Shown: positions 6,992 through 14,170, counted from the first letter of the stretch. The stretch is DNA of 16,199 nt from JBLNCE01 sp050260415 (GCA_050260415.1 JBLNCE010000148.1:1-16199), one strand, 5' to 3'. Numbers and translations: made by a program. Notes: generated from the sequence alone by a model not told the origin.

Positions 6992-7763
6992 CCTGATCCA
7001 AACGTTCCACGGCGAGAATCTAAAGCTCTACGCCCGTCCGAGCACGCGGATCATGATCGCGGCCCTCTCGATGGCGGCGCTCTTCGCCACGATCACCGAT
7101 CGCCTGTTTTCGCCGATGCGCCTGGGTTTCTGGGACGCGGTGGCCGGTCAGTCCTGGGTGCTGATCCTCGTCATGATCTTCGCGATCGTCGCGGCGGGGG
7201 GGATCGTGGCCAACGAATTCGCCTGGGGGACGATCAAGCTTCTGCTCGTCCACCCGGTGAGCAGCGGCCGGATCCTGGCCGCCAAATACCTTGCCGTGGC
7301 GGCCTTCGTTCTGGCGCTCATGTCCCTGTTGCTGCTGATCCTGGTCTTCTTGAACGGGCTCGACTTGGCTCTGGGCGGCGGCGCCGCCGGGGCGGCGGCC
7401 AAAGCGGGAAGCTTCGAAACGCTTGGTGATGTATTGGTTTATTACCTGCTCAGGTTCGCACAGATCTTCGTCTACGCAGCCATCGCGCTGATGCTGTCGG
7501 CGGTCTCCCGGAGCAATGCTTTTGCCATCGGGGCAAGCTTCTTCGCCATGCTGCTCGGGCCGGAACTGGGCGATGTCCTGGCGGGTACCTCCTGGTCCAG
7601 ATACATCCTCTTCAACCACATCAATCTCACGGTATACATGAATGCCGGTTCAACAGAGGGTGGGAGCGGCCTTGGGTATTCGCTCCTGGTGATCGGGGTT
7701 TACTTGGCGATCTTCCACGCGGTTGCCTGGATGGCTTTCGCCAAGAGGGACGTGCTGGCGTGA
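6984..7763 (+). CDS. ABC-2 type transporter permease
   Basis: Membrane protein of 259 aa with about six hydrophobic segments (for example near 22-35, 53-75, 107-128, 151-170, 175-192 and 230-250). The cytoplasmic motif NEFAWGTIKLLLVHPVSSGRILAAKY (67-92, read in part) is characteristic of ABC-2/BcrB-like permeases and contacts the ATPase. Its start overlaps the end of the ATPase gene by eight bases, so the two are co-translated. Together they would form a two-plus-two exporter in the cytoplasmic membrane. The substrate cannot be read from the sequence. Confidence 0.88.
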   Translation: MHSLIQTFHGENLKLYARPSTRIMIAALSMAALFATITDRLFSPMRLGFWDAVAGQSWVLILVMIFAIVAAGGIVANEFAWGTIKLLLVHPVSSGRILAAKYLAVAAFVLALMSLLLLILVFLNGLDLALGGGAAGAAAKAGSFETLGDVLVYYLLRFAQIFVYAAIALMLSAVSRSNAFAIGASFFAMLLGPELGDVLAGTSWSRYILFNHINLTVYMNAGSTEGGSGLGYSLLVIGVYLAIFHAVAWMAFAKRDVLA

Positions 7764-7830
7764 ACGGGTTTCATCACTCCGATCGCTCGGGTTGCGGCTT
7801 TATGCATTTTACGGGTTATTCACGGCGCTT

Positions 7831-8130
7831 TCAAATGGTTCCCAGCAGCAAGACCAAGATCACACCGCCGATGAGGTAGAAGATGGTTCCGTGGTCGCTG
7901 TTGGCACTCAATAAGGTTGGGATCAATTCGTCGGCGCAGATGTAGATCATCAAACCGGCCGTAGCCGCCACGATCAGCGCCACAAAGCCCAGGGGGATGC
8001 TGCGGTAGAGTGCATGGGCGAGGAGGAATCCGATCACCACCGGTATGGACGTGGCGGCGGAGAGCTGGAAAGATCGTAGACGCCGGCCGGTGGCGTGAAA
8101 ATACGGGACGAGCGGTATGGATGACAACAT
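7831..8130 (-). pseudogene. C-terminal fragment of a ZIP-family metal transporter
   Basis: About 99 residues match the last membrane helices of a ZIP/GufA/ZupT-like divalent metal transporter: SIPLVPYFHATGRR, then SIPVVIGFLLAHAL, then GLMIYICADELIPTLL and the final helix YLIGGVILVLLLGTI. ZIP proteins are usually 240-280 aa with eight helices. Here the N-terminal half, with the first metal-binding helices, is absent. The homology stops at about 8130, exactly where the divergent truncated MFS gene begins. An AGGGAGG lies nine bases upstream of an ATG at 8130, so a short peptide could be made, but it should not transport metal. Confidence 0.75.
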
Positions 8131-8153
8131 GCTTGGAAGCCTCCCTTCGTTGT

Positions 8154-8744
8154 ATGAAGGACTTTTGGCTATATCAATTGGTCTCGCTTGTCAGCATGGG
8201 GGTCTTTAGCGGCGTCACCACCTGGGTGGAAAACATCATCCGTCCGCGCGGCTTCACCCCCACGCAGGCCGGGACGCTTGGCGCGTTGATGCTAATCGGC
8301 GGGGTCCTGGGCACGGCGGTCATACCGCCGCTCTCGGACAAACAGCGCAGGCGCCGGCCCTATTTATTGCTCGGCTTTGTCCTGTCCATTCCCGGCTTGC
8401 TCGGTCTGGCCTACGCCGTCTCCTTCTGGCAGTTGTCGGTCTCCGCTTTGGTCCTGGGCTTCTTCCTCCTCAGCGCTTCCCCGGTGGGCATGCAATATGC
8501 CGCGGAGATCACCCATCCCACGCCGGAGGGCACTTCAGCCGGGTTAATCCAGCTCTTTGGGCAAGCATCGGTGGTCATCGTCTACGTCATGGAGGCTTTG
8601 CGGGCTAAAGACGGGTCGTTCACCCCGGCGTTGCTTCTGGCCGTCGCGCTGATGGTCTTGAGCGTGCTGGTGATCGCGCGCTTGCATGAGCCGGTGGTTC
8701 TGGGGACGGCGGGAGACGCCATGCCGCAAGGCCCGGGAGCGTGA
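8154..8744 (+). pseudogene. C-terminal half of an MFS permease
   Basis: About 196 residues from an in-frame ATG, corresponding to helices 7-12 of a major facilitator superfamily protein: FWLYQLVSLVSMGVFSGV, the inter-helix motif SDKQRRRRPYLLLG, then FWQLSVSALVLGFFLLSASP and a final helix ALLLAVALMVLSVLVIARL. The first six helices are missing. The frame stays open upstream to 8010 but reads through the remnant of the opposite-strand ZIP gene and has no MFS character there. Pseudogenisation by loss of the 5' half is the simplest reading; a half-size permease would be atypical. Confidence 0.75.
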
Positions 8745-8949
8745 GCGGGATAACTTGTCCATTACGATAACCCCGCCATACCTCATTGGCGAGGTAGGTC
8801 TCTGGGCGGTAAAATTTATTATATCCAATTTCCGGCTGCAAAGAGGAAAAGTGCTTCGGAGGAAGAATTGTATATATCAATAGCACAGGCGGGTCTTCGC
8901 CAAACATTGAGGGATCGTTGGCTTTCTCGAGCGTGAAGATTCGATTGGG
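8745..8949. other. Leader region of the glycoside hydrolase cluster
   Basis: Within these 205 bp there is a short hairpin TACCTC-ATTGGC-GAGGTA (8779-8796), enclosed by CCGCC and GGCGG pairs, and an AT-rich stretch around 8810-8880. I see no clear -35/-10 pair and no gene. Confidence 0.35.
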
Positions 8950-10110
8950 GTGAAGACTATCAGTAAAATATTGGATAAAATACATAACATCTCTAGAAAC
9001 CGTCATCGTTACAACCCGATCATCTTATTGGCTGTCGGGCTGCTGCCTTGCTTGGCCGGGAGCGGGCTCAAAGCCGATGCCCGTCCTCTGGTCGGCGCCT
9101 ACTATTACCCGTGGTATGGCCCAGGCGCCCATACCATCGCGGACTCGGCCAGGATGCAGCTCAAACCGGCGCAAAAGCCCCTGCTGGGCGATTACGACTC
9201 CCGCGGCCAGAACGTGATCTTGCAGCACATCAATCAGAGCGTCCGGGGCAATATCGCCTTTTGGGCCTGCAGTTGGTGGGGGCCGGGGTCCTACGAAGAC
9301 GTGACGATCAAAAACCACCTTCGCAAGTATCTGAGCGGTGGCCGGCTCAAATACGCCATCCTCTACGAATCGACCGGGCGGCTGCGGGCGGCGTCCAACC
9401 CAAGTTACAACACTTTTTTGACCGACGTCGACTACCTGGCGCGAACCTTTTTCCCCGACGATAGCTACCTCAGGATCGACGGTCGGCCGGTGCTCTTTAT
9501 CTACCTGACGCGCGTCTATTTCCGGGACAAAGGGGATGAGGTACTGGCCCGGCTCCGCGCCGCGCACCCGGATCTGTACATCGTCGCGGACGACGTCTTC
9601 GGCCCGGACTACCGGGCGGCATGGGCCGCACGCTGGGACGCCGTGACCGCCTACGACGCCTATGGGCAATCCCTCGGCATCCACGGTTCGACCGCCAAGG
9701 CAATCGCGACGCTCGCCGCCAATTATGCGGAGGCCAAAGCGGCCGCGGATGTAGCCGGCACCGCCTTTGTCCCCGCCGTGACACCGGGTTTCAACGACAA
9801 GGCCGTGCGGGGCGGGCACCGGGTGGCCCCGCGCTATCTCGAGGACGAGCAGGCCGTCTCTTACGGCGCGGTCTTTACGCGCATGCTCAAGGAGGCGGCC
9901 CTGCCGTTTCTGGATGTACGCGCCGAAAGGATGCTCATGGTTACCTCTTTCAATGAATGGCACGAGGATACCCAGATCGAGCCCACCGCGGGGCGTAAAA
10001 GCGAGGCGACCGGTCTGCCCGCCGGTATAACCGAGAACAAATTACACGAGGATTACGGTTTCGGATATTTGGATATTTTGCGGGAAGTGACGTGCGAAGA
10101 GGTTGATTAG
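8950..10110 (+). CDS. Exported GH99-like glycoside hydrolase
   Basis: Probable glycan-degrading enzyme of 386 aa. A basic N-terminus is followed by a hydrophobic export segment (about 25-40, PIILLAVGLLPCLAG) with a likely cleavage near ADA, so it is predicted to be secreted. The mature part opens with VGAYYYPWYGPG, typical of GH99 and related WbsX-type proteins. Near the C-terminus SFNEWHEDTQIEPT carries Glu336 and Glu339, matching the E-W-H-E pair that holds the catalytic acids in GH99 endo-alpha-1,2-mannosidases/mannanases. Activity on an alpha-mannan-type glycan is therefore possible, but GH99-like proteins are diverse. The start is a GTG with a weak ribosome site. It is first of three exported hydrolases in a row; 45 bp separate it from the next. 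Confidence 0.82.
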   Translation: MKTISKILDKIHNISRNRHRYNPIILLAVGLLPCLAGSGLKADARPLVGAYYYPWYGPGAHTIADSARMQLKPAQKPLLGDYDSRGQNVILQHINQSVRGNIAFWACSWWGPGSYEDVTIKNHLRKYLSGGRLKYAILYESTGRLRAASNPSYNTFLTDVDYLARTFFPDDSYLRIDGRPVLFIYLTRVYFRDKGDEVLARLRAAHPDLYIVADDVFGPDYRAAWAARWDAVTAYDAYGQSLGIHGSTAKAIATLAANYAEAKAAADVAGTAFVPAVTPGFNDKAVRGGHRVAPRYLEDEQAVSYGAVFTRMLKEAALPFLDVRAERMLMVTSFNEWHEDTQIEPTAGRKSEATGLPAGITENKLHEDYGFGYLDILREVTCEEVD

Positions 10111-10155
10111 ATCAGCGGCGGGGTTCAAGACGTTACATACAAGAGGAGTTGGAGT

Positions 10156-11412
10156 ATGAAACTAAAGCACATATCATGTTCGTCATTGCTCGCGATCCTT
10201 CTTGCCGTCGCCGGGTGCGCGCCGGTGTCCCCCCCGATCACCGTGGAGAGCGACGTCGTCGGGAAGGTCATCGTCGGCTACCAGGCTTGGTTCAACTGCG
10301 CGGGCGACGGGTCGCCGGTCAATGTCTGGAAGCATTGGGTCAACGGCGGCACCCCGGGACCCGGCAACTTGAAATTCGAACTCTATCCGGATACACGTGA
10401 GTATACGTCACTCTTCAATACGAATTTCGCGAATCTGGGCAACGGCCAACCCACCAGACTTTTCTCCTCCTATTCGGACCAGACGATCAGCCTGCATTTC
10501 CAATGGATGCGCGATTACGGCCTCGACGGCGCCGCCCTGCAGCGGTTCGGCACCGAGATAACGGGCGGGTCATTCAAGACGCAGCGCGACAATATCGCGG
10601 TCAAGGTTAAGAACGCCGCGGCGGCCATGGGGCGCAAATTCTATATCATGTATGATATATCGGGCATGTCCGCCGCAAGTTTCGAATCCATTCTCAAAAA
10701 TGACTGGACCGGGACGATAACCGGAACTCTCAATCTGACCGCGTCGCCCGCCTATGCAAGACACGACGGCAAGCCGGTGGTATGTATCTGGGGACTAGGC
10801 TTTATCAACGGCGTGCATCCTGGGGACGCCACCCAGAGTATGAACCTCGTCAACTGGTTCAAGAGCCAGGGCTGTTACGTCATCGGCGGAGTGCCCACTT
10901 ACTGGCGTGAATGCATCAACGATTCCAAGCCAGGGTTCCAGGATGTGTACAAGACGTTCGATATGATCCAGCCGTGGCTGGTCGGGCGCGTCCGCAACAA
11001 TGATTATAAAACCGATCTGCTCAGCGCGGACTGGAACTACTGCAAGGCAAACGGCATCGATTACGCGCCGGTGTTATTCCCGGGATTCGCCTGGTCCAAC
11101 TGGAACGGGGGGCCGCAAAACGAGATCCCGAGGAACCACGGGGATTTCTTCTGGCAGCAAGCCTATAACACGAGGAGTCTCGGCATCCCGAGCGCATACA
11201 TCGCGATGTTCGACGAATACGACGAGGGCACGGCCATTGCCAAGGCGGCGGAGGACGCGTCCATGAAACCGACGAACCAGTACTTTCTCACCCTGGATGC
11301 CGACGGCACGCCTTGTTCATCAGACTTTTACCTGCGTCTGGCCGGTGATCTCACGAAGATGATCAAGGGAGTAATTCCCTTGACGGCGACGCATCCCACG
11401 GCGCACCAGTAG
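10156..11412 (+). CDS. GH71/99-like glycoside hydrolase, predicted lipoprotein
   Basis: Protein of 418 aa with a lipoprotein signal: basic start, hydrophobic core and lipobox VAGC with Cys21. It should be anchored to the outer face of the membrane. The body matches the GH71/99-like family often annotated as xylosidase/arabinosidase-type (VVGKVIVGYQAWFNC, SYSDQTISLHFQWMRDYGLDG, ALQRFG, YIAMFDEYDEGTAI). The last motif, rich in acidic residues, is a plausible catalytic loop, but the catalytic residues are not established by this reading. An AGAGGAG site lies seven bases before the ATG. It is a close paralog of the next gene; most residues are identical after the signal region, and one internal block is nearly identical in DNA. 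Confidence 0.85.
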   Translation: MKLKHISCSSLLAILLAVAGCAPVSPPITVESDVVGKVIVGYQAWFNCAGDGSPVNVWKHWVNGGTPGPGNLKFELYPDTREYTSLFNTNFANLGNGQPTRLFSSYSDQTISLHFQWMRDYGLDGAALQRFGTEITGGSFKTQRDNIAVKVKNAAAAMGRKFYIMYDISGMSAASFESILKNDWTGTITGTLNLTASPAYARHDGKPVVCIWGLGFINGVHPGDATQSMNLVNWFKSQGCYVIGGVPTYWRECINDSKPGFQDVYKTFDMIQPWLVGRVRNNDYKTDLLSADWNYCKANGIDYAPVLFPGFAWSNWNGGPQNEIPRNHGDFFWQQAYNTRSLGIPSAYIAMFDEYDEGTAIAKAAEDASMKPTNQYFLTLDADGTPCSSDFYLRLAGDLTKMIKGVIPLTATHPTAHQ

Positions 11413-11500
11413 TGCGACGTTAAAGCCTTGGGGTCTCCGGAAACCCTTATCGGAACTCACCCCCGGCCCACTTTCTTCCTGATTCGAGGGAGGTAAGAAC

Positions 11501-12763
11501 ATGAGCAAAAAGTTTATCTTAAGTTTTCTTCTGCTGATGGCTTTGTTCGTGTCTGCCCAGGGTGCTCCGCTTCCCAGAGAAAATAGTGATGTGGTGGGGA
11601 AGGTCATCGTCGGCTACCAGGCTTGGTTCAATTGCCACGGTGACGGCTCGCCTGTCAATTCGTGGAAACATTGGGCCTCCACCGGCATGACCCCGCCGGG
11701 GTCGCCCGGTATCAAGCATACGTTTGAACTATATCCGGATGTAAGAGAGTACACTTCTCTGTTCAACACGAAATTCGCCGATCTGGGTAACGGTCAACCC
11801 GCCAAGCTGTTCTCGTCCTATTCCGATCAGACGATCAACCTGCATTTCCAGTGGATGCGCGATTACGGCCTTGACGGCGCCGCGCTGCAACGATTCGGCA
11901 CTGAAATAACGGGCGGAGCATTCAAGACACAGCGCGACAACATCGCGAACAAGGTCAAGAACGCCGCGGAGGCCATGGGGCGCAAGTTTTATATCATGTA
12001 TGACACCTCGGGCATGAATACGAGTTTTAGCTCGATCCTCAAGAACGATTGGACCGAGACGATCACCGGCACGCTTAACTTGACTTCGTCCCCCGCTTAT
12101 GCGAAACATGACGGCAAGCCGGTGGTGTGCATCTGGGGCTTGGGTTTTCTCAAGGGTGTGCATCCAGGGGACGCGGCCCAAAGTATAGACCTCGTCAACT
12201 GGTTTAAGAGCCAGGGCTGTTACGTAATCGGCGGGGTGCCCACTTACTGGCGTGAAGGCATCAACGATTCCAAGCCAGGGTTCCAGGATGCGTACAAGAC
12301 GTTCGATATGATCCAGCCGTGGCTGGTCGGGCGCATCAGGAACGATGATTATAAGCTGGAGGTCATTGGCGCGGATTGGGAATACTGCCAAGCCAACGGA
12401 ATGGATTACGCCCCCGTAATGTTCCCCGGCTTTGCCTGGTCAAATTGGAACGGCGGTCCGCGGAACGAAATCCCAAGGAATCATGGAGATTTCCTCTGGC
12501 GGCAAGCCTATAACGTGAGGAAACTTGGCATTCCCAGTGGATATATCGCAATGTTCGATGAATATGACGAGGGCACCGCCATCGCCAAGGCGGCCGAGGA
12601 TGCGTCCATGATCCCGACCAATCAGTATTTCCTTACGCTGGATGCCGACGGCGTGCGTTGTTCGTCGGACTTTTACCTGCGGCTGGCGGGCGATCTGACC
12701 AAGATGATCAAGGGTCAGATGCCGCTAACGGCGACGCATCCCACGGCGCACTGGATTCATTGA
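11501..12763 (+). CDS. GH71/99-like glycoside hydrolase, predicted secreted
   Basis: Tandem paralog of the preceding gene, 420 aa. Its signal peptide (KKFILSFLLLMALFVSAQG, cleavage near AQG-AP) has no lipobox cysteine, so this copy should be released rather than anchored. The mature domain has the same landmarks (GYQAWFNCHGDGSPVNSWKHW, FQWMRDYGLDGAALQRFG, IWGLGFLKGVHPGDA, FDEYDEGTAIAKAAEDASM). It has a good GGAGG site seven bases before the ATG. The 88-bp gap to the upstream paralog has no clear terminator, so the three hydrolases probably share a transcript. Its TGA stop overlaps the -35 box of the following vapBC promoter. The substrate is unknown. Confidence 0.85.
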   Translation: MSKKFILSFLLLMALFVSAQGAPLPRENSDVVGKVIVGYQAWFNCHGDGSPVNSWKHWASTGMTPPGSPGIKHTFELYPDVREYTSLFNTKFADLGNGQPAKLFSSYSDQTINLHFQWMRDYGLDGAALQRFGTEITGGAFKTQRDNIANKVKNAAEAMGRKFYIMYDTSGMNTSFSSILKNDWTETITGTLNLTSSPAYAKHDGKPVVCIWGLGFLKGVHPGDAAQSIDLVNWFKSQGCYVIGGVPTYWREGINDSKPGFQDAYKTFDMIQPWLVGRIRNDDYKLEVIGADWEYCQANGMDYAPVMFPGFAWSNWNGGPRNEIPRNHGDFLWRQAYNVRKLGIPSGYIAMFDEYDEGTAIAKAAEDASMIPTNQYFLTLDADGVRCSSDFYLRLAGDLTKMIKGQMPLTATHPTAHWIH

Positions 12764-12788
12764 CACATAATACGTGCGCACGTATAAT
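12760..12788 (+). promoter_or_regulatory. vapBC promoter with 16-bp palindromic operator
   Basis: A perfect consensus promoter: TTGACA (12760-12765), a 17-bp spacer and TATAAT (12783-12788). The spacer and the edge of the -10 contain ATACGTGCGCACGTAT (12770-12785), a perfect 16-bp palindrome, ideal for autorepression by the VapBC complex. The predicted transcription start is about 12795, leaving only a few bases before the GTG/ATG start codons. Confidence 0.85.
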
Positions 12789-12799
12789 GGAATCGGGTG

Positions 12800-13030
12800 A
12801 TGGATTTGAAGAATATCACGCTCTCCCTGGATGAGAAAGTACTCGCGGCTGGCCGCGAATATGCCAAGGCGCACAATATGTCCTTGAATGCTCTGATCAG
12901 AAAACTACTGGCCCAGACCGTTCTGCCCGCGGCGGAGAATTGGGTGGACGAGATGCTGGGGTTGATGGATCGAGCCGGGGGCGACTCGCACGGAGGGAAA
13001 TGGACCCGTGCGGAGCTTTACGATGTCTAA
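12800..13030 (+). CDS. vapB: VapB-type ribbon-helix-helix antitoxin
   Basis: Antitoxin of 76 aa. The N-terminal half (LKNITLSLDEKVLAAGREYAK, then MSLNALIRKLLAQT) is a ribbon-helix-helix DNA-binding domain. The acidic and aromatic C-terminal half (NWVDEMLGLMDRAGGDSHGGKW) is of the kind that wraps around a PIN toxin. The ATG at 12800 and an in-frame GTG directly before it (12797) are both possible starts. Either lies only a few bases after the predicted transcription start, so translation is leaderless or nearly so. The last eight bases overlap the vapC start, giving coupled expression. Confidence 0.88.
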   Translation: MDLKNITLSLDEKVLAAGREYAKAHNMSLNALIRKLLAQTVLPAAENWVDEMLGLMDRAGGDSHGGKWTRAELYDV

Positions 13031-13508
13031 GATCTTTATCGATACCAATATCCTTGTCTATGCCGCCGATGCGGCGGACTCCCACAAACAGGGGAAGAGC
13101 CGGGCGCTCTTGCGATCGCTGAACAACGGAGGAATCGGGGTAATCTCCACCCAGGTCATACAGGAATTCTACGTCACCGCTGTTAGAAAGCTCGGAATCG
13201 ACCCTGTCTTGGGCAAAAGTCTCGTTCATGCCCTGCGCAATTATGAGATCGTGGTCATCGACGAAGTGTTGATTGAGGAGGCGGTGGACTGCTCGATTCT
13301 AAACCGCCTCTCCTTCTGGGATGCCTTGGTCGTCGTCAGCGCGGAGAAGGCCCGTTGCCAACTCCTCTGGACCGAGGATCTCAATCACGGCCAGGTAATC
13401 AGGGGCGTGAGAATAGAGAATCCGTTCCGCGATTTGGCCGGGGAGGCGCATGAACCGGGGGGCGAGAGGGCGTCAAGATATAGGCTACATCATCCAGGCC
13501 AAGACTGA
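13023..13508 (+). CDS. vapC: VapC-type PIN-domain ribonuclease toxin
   Basis: Toxin of 161 aa that cleaves RNA in a metal-dependent way. The PIN acidic residues are visible: Asp7 in IFIDTNILVY, Glu48 in VIQEFY, Asp100 in FWDALVV and Asp119 in WTEDLNHGQ. The ATG at 13023 overlaps the vapB stop and gives the standard MSKIFIDTN start. The domain normally ends around IENPF (residue about 135); here some 24 further residues follow without recognisable homology, possibly because an original stop was lost. The gene runs convergently toward the antitoxin-tail remnant at 13526. Confidence 0.92.
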   Translation: MSKIFIDTNILVYAADAADSHKQGKSRALLRSLNNGGIGVISTQVIQEFYVTAVRKLGIDPVLGKSLVHALRNYEIVVIDEVLIEEAVDCSILNRLSFWDALVVVSAEKARCQLLWTEDLNHGQVIRGVRIENPFRDLAGEAHEPGGERASRYRLHHPGQD

Positions 13509-13525
13509 TCCCCCGGGCAGCCAGT

Positions 13526-13645
13526 TCATTTTTTCCATGCCGCACGCTCCTCCGCGACATAGTTTCTGGGATCCTCCCCGCGCCAGACCTCTTTGTAGAG
13601 CCCTCTCAGCGCATCGGCGAAATCCGCCGGCCGTTTAACTTGCCA
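13526..13645 (-). pseudogene. Orphan C-terminal tail of an AbrB-type antitoxin
   Basis: The last 39 codons read VKRPADFADALRGLYKEV, then WRGEDPRNYVAEERAAWKK. This closely parallels the tail of the intact antitoxin at 15304-15546 (LKRPTDFTSALRGLYKDV, then WRGTHPETYVAEERASWEK). The N-terminal AbrB DNA-binding half is missing, and upstream sequence in this frame shows no homology to it. No toxin gene follows. It is most simply a dead remnant of a second, paralogous antitoxin gene whose head was lost. Confidence 0.75.
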
Positions 13646-13710
13646 CACGTCGCTCCAGGAGGTTTTGTAACGATCTTGTCGTGTATCCGCACCGGTGTAG
13701 GTCCAGCGGC

Positions 13711-13869
13711 TTATCTTACGGCAAGCGCCAACCCCATGAAGACACCGAACAGGACCGTGGCGACTGGATTGGACGTCAGCGGGCAGGAACCGCTGGCGCA
13801 ACCGAGCAAGCGGTAGTAGAGATAGCCGGCGATACCGCCCACGATGGGATAGAGAAACCACCTGAGCAT
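13711..13869 (-). CDS. Small DUF6132-like membrane protein
   Basis: A 52-aa protein with the pattern of the DUF6132 family: a first helix (WFLYPIVGGIAGYLYYRLL), then a Cys-containing loop GCASGSCPLTSNP, then a second helix (ATVLFGVFMGLALAV). Members are small inner-membrane proteins of unknown role, often found near sulfur or redox genes. The two cysteines of the loop (GC-x4-C) could be redox active. AAAGGG lies about nine bases before the ATG. It follows the FmdB-like gene by 18 bp on the same strand, and so should be under the same CsoR-like control. Confidence 0.75.
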   Translation of the reverse strand: MLRWFLYPIVGGIAGYLYYRLLGCASGSCPLTSNPVATVLFGVFMGLALAVR

Positions 13870-13887
13870 GGATAGCACGCCCTTTCG

Positions 13888-14100
13888 CTAGAGGCCGCAA
13901 CTGCCGCCGCAGCAGCCGGTATTGCAGTTCGAGCCCTTTTCTTCCCCAGCCGTGCGGCCGATATTAGGCGCGGACAACACTTTCTTCAGTCCCTTGGCGC
14001 CGCAAGCGCCGCAGACCAATCCCTCCGGTCCGGCCCCCATCGTCTGGAGCGCCTCGGTCTTTCGGCCGCAGAGCCGGCAAACGTATTCATAGATTGGCAT
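13888..14100 (-). CDS. FmdB-family zinc ribbon protein
   Basis: A 70-aa protein starting with the hallmark MPIYEYVCRLCG. Four cysteines (Cys8, Cys11, Cys30, Cys33) make the FmdB zinc ribbon, and the C-terminus ends in a Cys-rich CNTGCCGGSCGL tail, which could bind a further metal or take part in redox or persulfide chemistry. FmdB proteins are putative regulators or chaperones of unsettled function. The ATG at 14100 was chosen because MPIYEY is the family's standard N-terminus; an in-frame TTG at 14106 lies closer to the AGGAGG (14116-14111). It is the first gene of a two-gene operon with the DUF6132-like protein. Confidence 0.9.
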   Translation of the reverse strand: MPIYEYVCRLCGRKTEALQTMGAGPEGLVCGACGAKGLKKVLSAPNIGRTAGEEKGSNCNTGCCGGSCGL

Positions 14101-14124
14101 GGGCAAAGCACCTCCTTTCCTCCA

Positions 14125-14142
14125 TATACCCCACAGGGTATA
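14125..14142. promoter_or_regulatory. CsoR/CstR-like operator
   Basis: TATACCC-CACA-GGGTATA is a perfect 7+4+7 inverted repeat directly downstream of the -10 box. The TACCC...GGGTA arrangement is that of CsoR/RcnR/FrmR-family operators (copper, other metals, or persulfide for CstR). The regulator itself is not in this window. The Cys-rich products downstream fit metal or sulfur stress control. Confidence 0.65.
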
Positions 14143-14170
14143 GTATATGTTATTGTGCGGGAAATGTCAA
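14142..14170 (-). promoter_or_regulatory. Promoter of the fmdB-like operon
   Basis: On the minus strand TTGACA (14170-14165), a 17-bp spacer and TATACT (14147-14142) form a near-consensus vegetative promoter. The expected start, about 14135, lies inside the palindrome at 14125-14142, so a bound protein there would block initiation. Confidence 0.8.

Noticed and set aside
8010..8153. N-terminal extension of the MFS fragment
   Set aside because: These codons overlap the ZIP remnant on the other strand and are Arg/Trp-rich with no membrane helix of MFS type.
9025..9963. Minus-strand open frame of about 310 codons opposite the GH99-like gene
   Set aside because: Its sequence is the antisense shadow of a strongly supported exported hydrolase and has no start context or motif.
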